This document shows, one piece after another, positions 17,487 to 26,893 of a stretch of DNA of 64,000 bases. A program made the translations under genes and the position numbers. Source of the DNA: Pseudomonadota bacterium (lineage in GTDB: Bacteria > Pseudomonadota > Gammaproteobacteria > Burkholderiales > Burkholderiaceae_B); the NCBI GenBank assembly GCA_023440825.1, contig JAEXRL010000028.1, forward strand, positions 124,001-188,000, in the 5' to 3' direction. Numbering within the stretch: the stretch's first letter is position 1; the number at the start of each line of letters is the position of its first letter. The notes under the pieces were generated by a model that was not told where the DNA came from, did not search any database, and was given only the letters and a program-made list of their open reading frames with translations.

Positions 17487-18065
17487 ATGTCTTTGCCCCT
17501 TCCCGACGCATCCCGTGAAGCGATACATACTCGCTCTATACGTGTACAGGCCTACAGCCGTAGCGATGGCTTGTGGGATCTGGACGCCGAATTGATGGAC
17601 GTGAAAACCTATGATTTTCCGTTGCGTACTGGGCAGATGCATCGTGCTGGAGAACCAGTGCATGACATGCTGTTACGAATCACGATCGATGATGAATTCA
17701 ATATTGTTGCTGCGGTAGCGGCTTATGAAGCCGCGCCATATGGTTCCCATTGCAGCGCTATTGCCCCCGATTACCAGAAGCTGGTTGGCCTTAATTTACT
17801 GAAGCAGTTTAGGCACAGGGTAAAAGAGCGTTTTTTGCGTGCAGCAGGCTGTACTCATATGACAGAACTGTCTTATGTACTGCCTACCGTTGCCATACAG
17901 GCTATGGCGGCGAAACGCAGAGATCAACAAACAACCGAGATTCACCGCACTGATAAACAGCCATTTCAGTTGGGCGGTTGTCACGCTCTGCGCCTGAGCG
18001 GACCGGTGGTAAAAGAGCATTATCCCGTTTGGTATCGGGACACCGAAACCAAAGGAGTTAGCTAA
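17487..18065 (+). CDS. DUF2889 domain protein
   Basis: 192 residues of unknown function. The family pattern is clear: REAIHTRSIRVQAYSRSDGLWDLDAELMD near the start (a diacid/ester-like DGxWDleArLxD core), then VHDMLLRITIDDEFNIVAAVA, and a CxxxxELxxVLPT-like region at CTHMTELSYVLPTVAIQ. In Bordetella and relatives a gene of this family sits between recX and sucC, as here, which supports orthology but not a role. ATG 17487 is chosen because the conserved part begins soon after; codons upstream in the frame look non-coding. Confidence 0.82.
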   Translation: MSLPLPDASREAIHTRSIRVQAYSRSDGLWDLDAELMDVKTYDFPLRTGQMHRAGEPVHDMLLRITIDDEFNIVAAVAAYEAAPYGSHCSAIAPDYQKLVGLNLLKQFRHRVKERFLRAAGCTHMTELSYVLPTVAIQAMAAKRRDQQTTEIHRTDKQPFQLGGCHALRLSGPVVKEHYPVWYRDTETKGVS

Positions 18066-18082
18066 GTTTTAGTTCCGCAGCT

Positions 18083-18117
18083 TCAGACTTTAGTCTGAGT
18101 CTGCTCATTTTTTTTTT
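18083..18117 (+). terminator. possible terminator/attenuator before sucC
   Basis: TCAGACT (18083-18089)/AGTCTGA (18092-18098) can pair, and a ten-T run follows at 18108-18117 after a nine-base gap. It lies between DUF2889 and sucC and could end the first transcript or trim read-through. Confidence 0.4.
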
Positions 18118-18134
18118 AGACTGACAGGTAACAA

Positions 18135-19295
18135 ATGAAAATTCACGAATATCAGGGCAAGGCACTGCTAAAGCAGTACGGTGTTGCTGTGCCACGCGGA
18201 ATTCCTGCCTTTTCCGTCGACGAGGCTGTTGCGGCGGCTGAGCAGTTAGGTGGTAAAGTTTGGGTTGTTAAAGCTCAAATTCATGCCGGCGGACGTGGTA
18301 TGGGCGGTGGCGTGAAGCTAGCCCGCTCGATTGACGAAGTACGCCAATTAGCCACTGAAATCTTAGGCATGCAGCTTATTACGCACCAAACCAGCCCAGA
18401 AGGGCAAAAAGTGCGTCGCTTGCTGGTTGAAGAGGGCGCCGATATCCAGAAAGAATACTATCTGGGCATTGTGACCGACCGTAATACTCAGCGCGTATGC
18501 GTCATGGCCTCTAAAGAAGGGGGCATGGAAATTGAAGAAGTGGCCGAGGAAAACCCAGACGCCATTCTGAAAGAGTTCGTTGATCCAGCCGTGGGTTTGA
18601 CTACTGCTCAGGCAGAAAGCCTGGCTCGTGGCATTGATGTGCCAGAGGCCTCGGTTGCCAAAGCAGCAGATCAGTTGCAGAAACTGTATCAGGTATACGT
18701 AGAAACCGATGCTGAGCTAGCCGAAATTAACCCGCTGATTTTGACAGGTTCTGGCGATATTATTGCTCTGGACGCCAAGTTCAATTTCGATAGCAACTCC
18801 TTATACCGTCACCCCGAGCTGGTAGAGTTTCGTGATCTAGACGAAGAAGATCCCGCTGAAGTCGAGGCCAGCAAGTTCGATCTGGCTTATATTCAGCTTG
18901 ATGGCAATATTGGCTGCTTGGTGAACGGCGCTGGCTTGGCGATGGCCACGATGGATACCATCAAACTGTTTGGTGGTGAGCCAGCGAACTTCCTGGACGT
19001 GGGCGGTGGTGCTACGGCAGAAAAAGTAACTGAAGCATTCAAAATCATGTTGGCTAACGATGGCGTCAAAGCGATTTTGGTCAATATTTTTGGTGGCATC
19101 ATGCGCTGCGACGTGATTGCAGAGGGTGTGATTGCTGCATGTAAGGCTGTCAACCTGAACGTACCACTGGTGGTGCGCATGAAAGGTACCAACGAAGAGT
19201 TGGGCAAACAGATGTTGGCTGACTCCGGTCTGCCCATCATTAGCGCGGACACCATGGCTGAAGCAGCTACTGCTGTTGTCGCCGCTGCCAAATAA
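18135..19295 (+). CDS. sucC: succinate-CoA ligase (ADP-forming), beta subunit
   Basis: 386-residue subunit that binds nucleotide and drives the TCA-cycle step succinyl-CoA to succinate with ATP formation. ATP-grasp domain: MKIHEYQGKALLKQYGVAVP at the start, AQIHAGGRGMGGGVKLA, and GADIQKEYYLGIVTDR; the C-terminal half has the power-helix region NGAGLAMATMDTIKLFGGEPANFLDVGGGA and NIFGGIMRCDVIAEG. Normal length. sucD follows 21 bases later in the same operon. Confidence 0.98.
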   Translation: MKIHEYQGKALLKQYGVAVPRGIPAFSVDEAVAAAEQLGGKVWVVKAQIHAGGRGMGGGVKLARSIDEVRQLATEILGMQLITHQTSPEGQKVRRLLVEEGADIQKEYYLGIVTDRNTQRVCVMASKEGGMEIEEVAEENPDAILKEFVDPAVGLTTAQAESLARGIDVPEASVAKAADQLQKLYQVYVETDAELAEINPLILTGSGDIIALDAKFNFDSNSLYRHPELVEFRDLDEEDPAEVEASKFDLAYIQLDGNIGCLVNGAGLAMATMDTIKLFGGEPANFLDVGGGATAEKVTEAFKIMLANDGVKAILVNIFGGIMRCDVIAEGVIAACKAVNLNVPLVVRMKGTNEELGKQMLADSGLPIISADTMAEAATAVVAAAK

Positions 19296-19316
19296 GTAAA
19301 GGTTGAGGATTAGCAA

Positions 19317-20198
19317 ATGTCAATTCTGATCAATAAAGACACGAAAGTGATTACACAGGGTATTACTGGTAAAACTGGCCAGTTCCATACCCGTATGTGC
19401 CGTGAATACGGTAACGGCGAAGCGGCCTTCGTAGCGGGTGTTAACCCCAAACGTGCAGGCGAGGACTTTGAAGGTATTCCTATCTACGCTTCAGTGGCTG
19501 ATGCCAAAGCGGCGACTGGCGCTACCGTTTCTGTGATTTATGTACCACCTGCAGGTGCAGCAGCAGCTATCTGGGAAGCGGTTGAAGCTGACCTGGATTT
19601 AGCTATCTGCATTACCGAAGGTATTCCTGTGCGCGATATGTTGGAACTGCGTAATCGCATGCGTGCAGAAAACCGTAAAACCTTGCTGTTGGGGCCAAAC
19701 TGCCCAGGCCTGATCACGCCTGACGAAATCAAAATCGGTATTATGCCCGGTCATATTCACCGTAAAGGCCGTATTGGTGTAGTAAGCCGCTCAGGCACAC
19801 TCACCTATGAAGCGGTTGCCCAGTTGACCGAGTTGGGTCTGGGTCAGTCCAGCGCTGTCGGTATTGGTGGTGACCCCATCAACGGTCTGAAGCACATCGA
19901 TGTTCTGAAAATGTTCAACGACGATCCTGACACCGATGCAGTAGTCATGATTGGTGAAATCGGTGGTCCAGATGAAGTGAATGCGGCATTATGGGCTAAA
20001 GACAATATGAACAAGCCTGTTGTAGGCTTTATCGCTGGTGTCACAGCGCCTCCCGGAAAACGCATGGGTCACGCGGGTGCCCTGATTTCTGGTGGTGCGG
20101 ATACGGCTGATGCCAAGCTCGCCGTCATGGAAGAGTGTGGTATCCGTACGACTCGTAACCCATCCGAAATGGGTAAGCTGCTTAAGTCAGTACTGTAA
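19317..20198 (+). CDS. sucD: succinate-CoA ligase, alpha subunit
   Basis: 293 residues. N-terminal CoA-binding Rossmann fold (TQGITGKTGQFHTRMCREYG) and the C-terminal phosphorylation domain with the active-site His in KRMGHAGALISGG. VGIGGDPINGLKHIDVLKMF is the conserved interface region. It pairs with sucC upstream to make the working enzyme. A strong terminator follows, so sucCD is a closed two-gene operon. Confidence 0.98.
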   Translation: MSILINKDTKVITQGITGKTGQFHTRMCREYGNGEAAFVAGVNPKRAGEDFEGIPIYASVADAKAATGATVSVIYVPPAGAAAAIWEAVEADLDLAICITEGIPVRDMLELRNRMRAENRKTLLLGPNCPGLITPDEIKIGIMPGHIHRKGRIGVVSRSGTLTYEAVAQLTELGLGQSSAVGIGGDPINGLKHIDVLKMFNDDPDTDAVVMIGEIGGPDEVNAALWAKDNMNKPVVGFIAGVTAPPGKRMGHAGALISGGADTADAKLAVMEECGIRTTRNPSEMGKLLKSVL

Positions 20199-20232
20199 GC
20201 TTAGTTAGCGCTTAGGCTGCTACCTAACAAGT

Positions 20233-20273
20233 AAAACCGGAGTGTAGGCTTAGCCTTCACTCCGGTTTTTTTT
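20233..20273 (+). terminator. terminator of the sucCD operon
   Basis: Stem AAAACCGGAGTG/CACTCCGGTTTT, 13-base loop, followed by a T-run. Confidence 0.9.
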
Positions 20274-20421
20274 ATCTGCCACTCGCGTGCAATACTCTGC
20301 TTGTCGTTTACCCCTGTAGACCTTAGTCATATCAACGCGTTACAAGGAATTTAAGGCGTATAATTGCCGACCTCTGCCTATTTGCAGAAGGTTCAACCTT
20401 ATATTTCTTAGGACTTTTACC

Positions 20422-21780
20422 ATGTATTTGGTCGTCATACTTGCAGTCTTGATTGTGCTGATTGTGCTGGCAACCACCAAGCTTAAGCTGCACCCTTTCC
20501 TAGCTTTGCTGGGTGTGTCTTTCTTGGGCGGCTTTATGTATGGAGTGCCGCTACTCGATATTGTTAAACATATTACTGCCGGTTTCGGCGGCATTATGGG
20601 AAGCATTGGTATCGTCATTGTGTTGGGTACGATAATCGGGGTGATTCTGGAGCGAACCGGGGCTGCTATCACGATGGCAGATAGCATTATTAAATTGCTG
20701 GGTAATCGCTTTCCTACATTGACCATGTCCATTATTGGTTATTTGGTCTCGATACCTGTTTTTTGTGATTCGGGTTATGTGATTTTGAATTCGCTTAAAG
20801 AGGCGATTGCAAAACGCATGAATGTTTCCCTGATCGCCATGAGTGTTGCCTTGGCAACGGGGCTTTACGCCACCCATACATTTGTTCCTCCCACGCCCGG
20901 CCCCATTGCGGCGGCAGGTAATCTAGGGCTGAGCGATAGCTTGGGTTTGGTTATTCTGGTGGGTATGGTGGTTGCGGCAGCGACCGCCTTAGCTGGTCTG
21001 TTGTGGGCAAATATCTTTTTACACAAAGATATTGCCTTGGAAGCCCCGATTATGCCTAACGAGCAAGAACAAAGCCTGATGAAAACTCGCGAGGCCTATG
21101 GCGTATTGCCCAGCACGTTTCAGGCTTTTGCGCCTATTTTCTTGCCCATTGCCTTGATTTGCTTAGGCTCGATTGCCGCATTTCCAAGTAAGCCCTTGGG
21201 CACCGGTACCCTGGCCAATGGCTTGCTGTTTTTGGGTCATCCTGTGGTGGCTTTACTGGCAGGCTTATTGTCTGCGCTAAGCTTGCTGAAGGGCGAGGCG
21301 AAGCGTAAGCAATTCCATGATTATGTCGCTGATGGTTTGGTAGCATGCGCTCCCATTCTCTTGATCACCGGAGCAGGCGGTGCGTTTGGCGCGATTTTGA
21401 AAGTCACCCCCTTAGGTGATTACATCGGTACCACCTTATCGGCCATGGGCATAGGTTTATTGATGCCATTTATTGTCTCAGCGGCCCTGAAAACAGCTCA
21501 AGGTTCAACCACGGTAGCATTGGTCACGACCTCCGCTCTGGTGGCTCCTATGCTGGGGCAGCTCGGCTTGGATAGTGAAATGGGCCGGGTATTAACGGTG
21601 ATGGCTATTGGTGCGGGCGGTATGACGGTTTCCCACGCGAACGATAGCTTTTTCTGGGTGGTTACGCAGTTCAGCCGCATGCGAGTATCCACGGCGTATT
21701 ATGCACAGACCATGGCTACTCTCATCCAAGGGGTGGTGGGCATGCTGGTGGTATGGTTATTGAGTCTAGTACTGCTGTAA
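20422..21780 (+). CDS. GntP family gluconate/organic-acid permease
   Basis: 452-residue inner-membrane transporter of about 12 helices. Family marks: LKLHPFLALLGVSFLGGFMYG near the N-terminus, DSGYVILNSLKEAIAKR, HTFVPPTPGPIAAAGNLG, and KTAQGSTTVALVTTSAL in the last third. GntP members carry gluconate, D-glycerate, fructuronate and similar sugar acids with protons; the substrate here cannot be told because no catabolic gene is attached. ATG 20422 has TTAGGAC upstream. TATAAT at 20359-20364 and an AACGCGTT palindrome at 20334-20341 may belong to its promoter. Confidence 0.88.
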   Translation: MYLVVILAVLIVLIVLATTKLKLHPFLALLGVSFLGGFMYGVPLLDIVKHITAGFGGIMGSIGIVIVLGTIIGVILERTGAAITMADSIIKLLGNRFPTLTMSIIGYLVSIPVFCDSGYVILNSLKEAIAKRMNVSLIAMSVALATGLYATHTFVPPTPGPIAAAGNLGLSDSLGLVILVGMVVAAATALAGLLWANIFLHKDIALEAPIMPNEQEQSLMKTREAYGVLPSTFQAFAPIFLPIALICLGSIAAFPSKPLGTGTLANGLLFLGHPVVALLAGLLSALSLLKGEAKRKQFHDYVADGLVACAPILLITGAGGAFGAILKVTPLGDYIGTTLSAMGIGLLMPFIVSAALKTAQGSTTVALVTTSALVAPMLGQLGLDSEMGRVLTVMAIGAGGMTVSHANDSFFWVVTQFSRMRVSTAYYAQTMATLIQGVVGMLVVWLLSLVLL

Positions 21781-21826
21781 TACGGCTCGTTAGCTAGGCT
21801 GTTATCGGCTTAAGCGGTATGTGCTT

Positions 21827-21871
21827 CAGGGTTTATGTGAATGTAATACGCACATAAACCCTGTTTTGTTT
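21827..21871 (+). terminator. terminator after the GntP permease gene
   Basis: Stem CAGGGTTTATGTG/CACATAAACCCTG, 11-base loop, then TTTTGTTT. Confidence 0.88.
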
Positions 21872-22062
21872 AGGGTTGTGTCTTTTAGTGCCTAGGCCAA
21901 GGCGTGCACGGCCAGTTGGACGTTTGATTTATAGCAAGTTTTTGGTCCAAGCATGGGCAGTGATGAATGAGCCTGTTAAAATAGCGTGAATGTAAATGAG
22001 CAAGCTGCGTGACGGCTTTATGTGTCGTCTTTTCACACAGTGTTTAATTAAGGAATATAGCC

Positions 22063-22188
22063 ATGGCGATTTTTAAATCATCCGAGGCCAAAGGGCAGGA
22101 CAAGGGCCTGTCGTTATTGCAAGGCTTGGGTATTTTGGCCTTACTGGGTATTGTAGGCTCGCTGATCGCGCGCTGGTTTATTGGTTAA
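22063..22188 (+). CDS. 41-residue membrane microprotein upstream of hemC
   Basis: Small ORF not recognised as a known family. ATG 22063 has AAGGA eight bases upstream. The product has a polar, charged first third (AIFKSSEAKGQDKG) and one hydrophobic helix (LLQGLGILALLGIVGSLIA) ending in RWFIG. Its TAA is three bases before the hemC ATG, and hemC has no ribosome site of its own, so translation of hemC looks coupled to this ORF. That position is the best evidence that it is translated. A role in haem synthesis or membrane association is only a guess. Confidence 0.6.
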   Translation: MAIFKSSEAKGQDKGLSLLQGLGILALLGIVGSLIARWFIG

Positions 22189-22191
22189 TAC

Positions 22192-23145
22192 ATGCTAGCG
22201 ACACCTACTGAACTTGTTATCGCCACCCGTGCCAGTCGTTTAGCTCTCTGGCAGGCCGAACATATACGCGAACGCTTACGCGAGCTGTATCCCGATTGCG
22301 ATGTAAAACTGCTGGAAATGACCACTAGGGGCGACATCATTCTTGACCGCACCTTATCCAAAGTGGGTGGTAAAGGCTTGTTTGTCAAAGAGCTAGAAAC
22401 CGCTTTGCTCGATGGCAGGGCGCATCTGGCTGTGCACTCACTCAAAGATGTGCCTGTATCGTTACAGCATCCTTTTGCCATGCCGGTCATTACCGAGCGG
22501 GACGACCCGCGTGATGCATTGGTGTCGCCTCAATACAGCACCTTGGCAGATATGCCGCCAGGAGCAGTGGTGGGAACCTCCAGTCTGCGTCGCGAGTCTC
22601 AGGTGCGTGAACGCTATCCCCATCTGGATGTGAAACCCTTGCGTGGCAATCTTGATACCCGTTTAGGAAAACTGGATCGGGGTGAGTACGATGCCATTAT
22701 TCTTGCTTCGGCCGGTTTGCGTCGTTTGGGCCTAGAGTCCCGCATACGCTCGTATTTGTCGGTACAAGACAGCCTGCCTTCGGCGGGGCAAGGGGCCTTG
22801 GGCATAGAAATACTGGAAAGCCGTACTGATGTGGCGCAGTGGCTTGCACCCTTATCCTGCCCACAAAGCACCGCGTGTGCCATCGCCGAACGAGCGGTGT
22901 CGCGTGCCTTAGGTGGTTCCTGTCAGGTGCCATTAGCGGCCTATGCCACCTTGCACCAGGACCAGCTTTTTATACAGGGTCTGGTTGCCGAACCTGACGG
23001 CAGCCGGGTGTATCGTGCTCAGCGTACTGGTCATCTTGACCAAGCCGAAGCTTTAGGTCTGGATTTGGCACAAGAGCTCAAAGATCAAGGGGCTCAGGCC
23101 ATTCTTACTCGTATTTTGTCTGAGCAAACTGATACGACTGCATGA
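22192..23145 (+). CDS. hemC: hydroxymethylbilane synthase (porphobilinogen deaminase)
   Basis: 317-residue enzyme that joins four porphobilinogens into the linear tetrapyrrole of haem synthesis. Seen: IATRASRLALWQAEHI, KGLFVKELETALLDGRAHLAVHSLKDVP, GTSSLRRESQVR and RGNLDTRLGKL for substrate binding, the catalytic Asp region, and Cys in GGSCQVPLAAYA, which carries the dipyrromethane cofactor. First of four overlapping or closely packed hem genes; hemD begins within its stop codon. Confidence 0.97.
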   Translation: MLATPTELVIATRASRLALWQAEHIRERLRELYPDCDVKLLEMTTRGDIILDRTLSKVGGKGLFVKELETALLDGRAHLAVHSLKDVPVSLQHPFAMPVITERDDPRDALVSPQYSTLADMPPGAVVGTSSLRRESQVRERYPHLDVKPLRGNLDTRLGKLDRGEYDAIILASAGLRRLGLESRIRSYLSVQDSLPSAGQGALGIEILESRTDVAQWLAPLSCPQSTACAIAERAVSRALGGSCQVPLAAYATLHQDQLFIQGLVAEPDGSRVYRAQRTGHLDQAEALGLDLAQELKDQGAQAILTRILSEQTDTTA

Positions 23146-23972
23146 GCGCTAATGCGACGGTACTCCTAACCCGTCCGGCAGGTCGCAACGAATCTCTGGT
23201 GACCCGCTTGACGGAACAAGGCATAGCCAGTCTGGTGGTGCCAGGTCTGCAACTGGTTTCCCGCGACGGTGAGCCCGACGCGTATCTGGCGCCTGATCAC
23301 TACGATGCACTGGTGTTTGTCAGTGGTCATGCTGCCAGAGTGTATTTTCAGCTTATGGAGCAGGCTGGTCATAGCCTTGCTGCGCATCATTATCTGGCCA
23401 GCGTTGGCCAGCCTACCGCTAAAGCGCTGAGCCTCCTGCCTGGGGTTCAGAAACAGCAACTGATTTACCCTCACGATAACGACAGTTTGCAAGACTCTGA
23501 GGCATTGTGGACGTGCTTGCTGCCCTATTTGCACACTTGGCGTCGCGTTTTGATTGTGCGGGGCGAAAGCGGACGTGAATGGTTGGGGGCCAGACTGGAG
23601 AAAATGGGCTTGCGGGTAGACAGATTAGCCGTCTATCGTCGTATACCAGCAATCTGGCCAGTCGCACAGCAAGAGGCTTTACGTGCCTTGTATACACAGC
23701 TTCCCCCACTGTGTTTGTTAAGCAGTTCCGAGAGTGTGCGCGCAATTGCTTATAATATGAAACAGTTGGCATTGCTAGAACAATGGGCAAGAAGTTATTT
23801 TATTGTTATACATCCACGTATAGAGGCAGCGCTACAGACAGTGCTAAACGAGGCGGGCATTACTCATCCAATAGTGGTAAAAAGGTGTACGCCCACCGAT
23901 GATTCAATTATCGAGGCTATCATGGCAGTTTTATCGCCTGATGAGCCGCACACGGATACAATCTTGTCATGA
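23142..23972 (+). CDS. hemD: uroporphyrinogen-III synthase
   Basis: 276 residues; closes the linear tetrapyrrole with inversion of ring D. The family is weakly conserved, but VLLTRPAGRNESLVTRLTEQGI at the start, the DALVFVSGHAARVYF block (usual form dwlvFTSxNAVr), and RVLIVRGESGREWLGARLEKMG with VYRRIP are diagnostic. The ATG overlaps the hemC stop as ATGA. The C-terminus overlaps hemX in the same way, so the chain is translationally linked. Confidence 0.93.
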   Translation: MSANATVLLTRPAGRNESLVTRLTEQGIASLVVPGLQLVSRDGEPDAYLAPDHYDALVFVSGHAARVYFQLMEQAGHSLAAHHYLASVGQPTAKALSLLPGVQKQQLIYPHDNDSLQDSEALWTCLLPYLHTWRRVLIVRGESGREWLGARLEKMGLRVDRLAVYRRIPAIWPVAQQEALRALYTQLPPLCLLSSSESVRAIAYNMKQLALLEQWARSYFIVIHPRIEAALQTVLNEAGITHPIVVKRCTPTDDSIIEAIMAVLSPDEPHTDTILS

Positions 23973-25354
23973 CAGAAAAAACTGATAACACCGCAGATAA
24001 GAAGCCTGACTCCGTCACTTCCAGTGATCAGCCGCAGAAAACGGCGGCCACCGAGAAGCAGTTCGATTCCGTGCCTCCTAAGAAAAAGGAAGAGCCCAAA
24101 AGTACAGCGGCTTCTTCTTCCAGCTCGCAGCAGCCATTACCTGCAGCCAAAGCCAAACCCGGGCGCAGTGCAGCGCCAGTCTATGGCTTACTGCTGGTGG
24201 TCGTAGCGTTAGCCGGGGCAGGCTTGTGGTATCAGAACGAAACCATCAACACCCTGAAGTCCGATATACAGTCACAGCTGGCGGGCAACGCAAGTGCTGC
24301 ACGACAGGCTCAGCAGCAGGCCGAGCAAGCAAGTTCACTGACTCGCGAGCAGGGCGCTAAGTTGGCAGCCCTGAGTAATTCCTACCAGCGTTCACAAGAA
24401 CAATATCAGGATCTGAGCCAGGCATTTCAAGCCTTAACGGACAAAGGCTCAGACCTAATCTTACTGAACGATATCGATCATTTAGCCAGTATCGCGCAGC
24501 AGCAACTAATGCTGGGCGGTAATGTAGCTAATGCCATCATTGCGCTAGAGTCCGCTCAGGCTCAGTTAGCGCGTGCCAACCGGGTAAGGCTGGCATCACT
24601 ACAACAAACTATTAATGGTGATCTTGATCGTTTGCGTGCCGTAGCAACAGTGGACGCTGATGCTTTGTCGCGTCAGTTAGATACCTTGGGTAGCTTATTG
24701 GCTCAGGCCCCGTTGCTGGTGCCTGATGATGTGGCGGCCGGTGCGACAGGCGAACCCATTACACAGGGATCAGACATGGCCGTGCCCGTCGAGCTAGGGC
24801 CGGATGCCACTTGGTGGGAACGTAGCTGGAATCTTAGTAGCCGTTGGGCCGTACAAGCCTGGCGCTCACTGAGCCATGATTTAGGGCAGTTTGTATCCAT
24901 TCGCCGTGTGGATGATGCCGCAGCCTTGATGATGTCGCCAGACCAGGCGGCCAGTTTCCGTGAGAGCATGAATTTGCGTGTGATGACGGCTCAGCTAGCC
25001 ATGATGATGAATCAATCGGATTTATGGCAAAAAGAATTAGGCGCTCTGGAAGAGCGTTTGAATCGTCGCTACGACCTTAACTCATCCAAGACACAACAGG
25101 CTGTGCGCTTATTACGTCAACTACAAGATACCCAAATTGGACAGCGCTTACCAACGGTAGATAATACCTTGGCAGCGATTGAAACCTTGCGCCAAGAAGA
25201 GCTGGATCAGCCTTTGCATTCGGATCAGGATGCAAGGCAGGATGAAACGGATCCCGATAGCACGGACGAGCAGGATCAGCTGCCCGAGTCCGAGAGCTCG
25301 GAAGCTAATGCGGATCAGTCACAAGCTGCTGCGTGGCGCACGCTGGCCGGATAA
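23969..25354 (+). CDS. hemX: HemX-like membrane protein (uroporphyrinogen-III C-methyltransferase annotation)
   Basis: 461 residues. A disordered Lys/Pro/Ser/Gln-rich cytoplasmic start (1-65), one membrane helix (VYGLLLVVVALAGAGLWY, about 70-88), a coiled coil rich in Gln/Ala, then a conserved globular region with LLNDIDHLASIAQQQLMLGG and WWERSWNLSSRW. The acidic Gln/Asp/Glu tail is variable. The family is often labelled a methyltransferase but lacks a SAM site; its role beside hemCD is not established. It overlaps hemD by four bases (ATGA). Confidence 0.9.
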   Translation: MTEKTDNTADKKPDSVTSSDQPQKTAATEKQFDSVPPKKKEEPKSTAASSSSSQQPLPAAKAKPGRSAAPVYGLLLVVVALAGAGLWYQNETINTLKSDIQSQLAGNASAARQAQQQAEQASSLTREQGAKLAALSNSYQRSQEQYQDLSQAFQALTDKGSDLILLNDIDHLASIAQQQLMLGGNVANAIIALESAQAQLARANRVRLASLQQTINGDLDRLRAVATVDADALSRQLDTLGSLLAQAPLLVPDDVAAGATGEPITQGSDMAVPVELGPDATWWERSWNLSSRWAVQAWRSLSHDLGQFVSIRRVDDAAALMMSPDQAASFRESMNLRVMTAQLAMMMNQSDLWQKELGALEERLNRRYDLNSSKTQQAVRLLRQLQDTQIGQRLPTVDNTLAAIETLRQEELDQPLHSDQDARQDETDPDSTDEQDQLPESESSEANADQSQAAAWRTLAG

Positions 25355-25363
25355 GGAAAAGTT

Positions 25364-26860
25364 ATGCGTACCTGGTTCTGGACACTTATCTTATTTGTAA
25401 CGGCGGTAGCTCTGGCTTTAGTGTTGCGCGAGCACGCGGGCAATGTCTACTTGGTGACTCCGCATCATATTGTGCGCTCATCGCTGGTGTTTTTTGTACT
25501 AAGCGTGCTGGCCTTATTTATTGGCTTACATGTGTTGTTGCGTTTATTGTCCTGGGTGGGCGATGCGCCGGGTCGGTTCGGACTGTGGCGTCGCCGCAGA
25601 GCGCAAAATCGTGATCGCGAAATGCTGGAACGGGGATGGATACATATCCTTGAGGGGCGCTATGACGAAGCCGAGCGCCAACTGTCCCGTCTTTTGGGTA
25701 AAACCAAAAACACCAGTAGTAAAGTTGTCGCGGCTTTAGCGGCAGCAAGGGCGGCTCATTATCAAGGTGAATTTCAGCGTCGCGATGAGTCCTTGCAACT
25801 GGCTCGTGCGGCCAGTGTCGAGGATGTATTGCTCAATGATGCCACCGCAGTAGCCGCGGCGGAAATGTACCTGGATCAAAACCAGCCACAAAAAGCCGTG
25901 GATTTGCTGCAGCCGGTACAAGATGCCAGTTCCCGGCATTTTCATGCAACTCGCTTGTTGCAACGAGCCTATCGCCAGTTAGGTCAGTACGACAGAGTAT
26001 ATGAGCTGACTCGTTTATTGGTGCGACGTAGCGCGATTGACGAGCAGGAAGCCAAAGACGCCATTTCTTGGGCGGCTGCCGAACGTTTGCGTGCAGGCGG
26101 GGCGGACAATTTCAAAACGCTTTGGTCTGATTTAAAAAACGATGAAAAAACCCTGCCAGCGGTCGCCATGCAGGCCGCACAGGTGCTTGAGGCAGCCGGG
26201 CAGCAAGAAGAGGCAGCGCGAGTGCTTGAGCCAGCCATACGACAAAGTTTTGATGCCGCTTTACTGGGTGCCTATGCGCAGTGCTCGGCAGAGCAGGTCA
26301 GCCGTCGTTTAGCCAAAGCAGAAGAATGGCTGCGCACCGAGCCCAATAACCCGGTGTTATTAACAGCCTTGGGGCAACTGTGCCTGACCAGCAGTTTGTG
26401 GGGGCAAGCGGAACATTATTTGTTGCGCAGTCTAAAGCTGCGTCCTGATCTACGTAGTTACGCCTTATTAGGTAATTTATATGATGCCTTGGGGCGTCAG
26501 CCTGAGGCGATTACATTTTGGCGTAAAGCGGCGACCATGGCCGGTACCTTGCCGGTGTTGTTTGCCGGAGGTGCTTTACCCGCTGCACAGACCCATTTGG
26601 ACCCTGAAGTGTTTGATGCCTTGGACGACCTGGATAGCGCACAGACTCATGAATACCGAGTTCCTGATGCCGCCAGTGCTGTAGCAAGCGATATCCCCGA
26701 TAATCGCCCTGTGCCCGTTCATGCACCACCAGTGGCCCCAGCCGCCCATGAAATTGAAAGTAGTCACCCCGATGAAGGGCATGACTACTTTGATACTGCA
26801 CCCATACCCGGAGTGGACGTTACTCAGTTATCTGACCGTCCCCGCCGCGCTGACGATTAA
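25364..26860 (+). CDS. hemY: HemY, TPR-containing haem-operon membrane protein
   Basis: 498 residues. Two membrane helices in the first 65 residues (WFWTLILFVTAVALALVLR; SLVFFVLSVLALFIGLHVLLRLL) and then TPR-type helical repeats facing the periplasm or cytoplasm, such as GRYDEAERQLSRLLGKTKN and AEHYLLRSLKLRPDLRSYALLGNLYDALG. Ends in a Pro/Ala/His-rich tail. This proteobacterial HemY is unrelated to the Gram-positive protoporphyrinogen oxidase of the same name; its function is unclear. It starts nine bases after hemX. Confidence 0.92.
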   Translation: MRTWFWTLILFVTAVALALVLREHAGNVYLVTPHHIVRSSLVFFVLSVLALFIGLHVLLRLLSWVGDAPGRFGLWRRRRAQNRDREMLERGWIHILEGRYDEAERQLSRLLGKTKNTSSKVVAALAAARAAHYQGEFQRRDESLQLARAASVEDVLLNDATAVAAAEMYLDQNQPQKAVDLLQPVQDASSRHFHATRLLQRAYRQLGQYDRVYELTRLLVRRSAIDEQEAKDAISWAAAERLRAGGADNFKTLWSDLKNDEKTLPAVAMQAAQVLEAAGQQEEAARVLEPAIRQSFDAALLGAYAQCSAEQVSRRLAKAEEWLRTEPNNPVLLTALGQLCLTSSLWGQAEHYLLRSLKLRPDLRSYALLGNLYDALGRQPEAITFWRKAATMAGTLPVLFAGGALPAAQTHLDPEVFDALDDLDSAQTHEYRVPDAASAVASDIPDNRPVPVHAPPVAPAAHEIESSHPDEGHDYFDTAPIPGVDVTQLSDRPRRADD

Positions 26861-26893
26861 TCCCCCTAGTTCTCTTTTTTGAAGGTTCAGACA

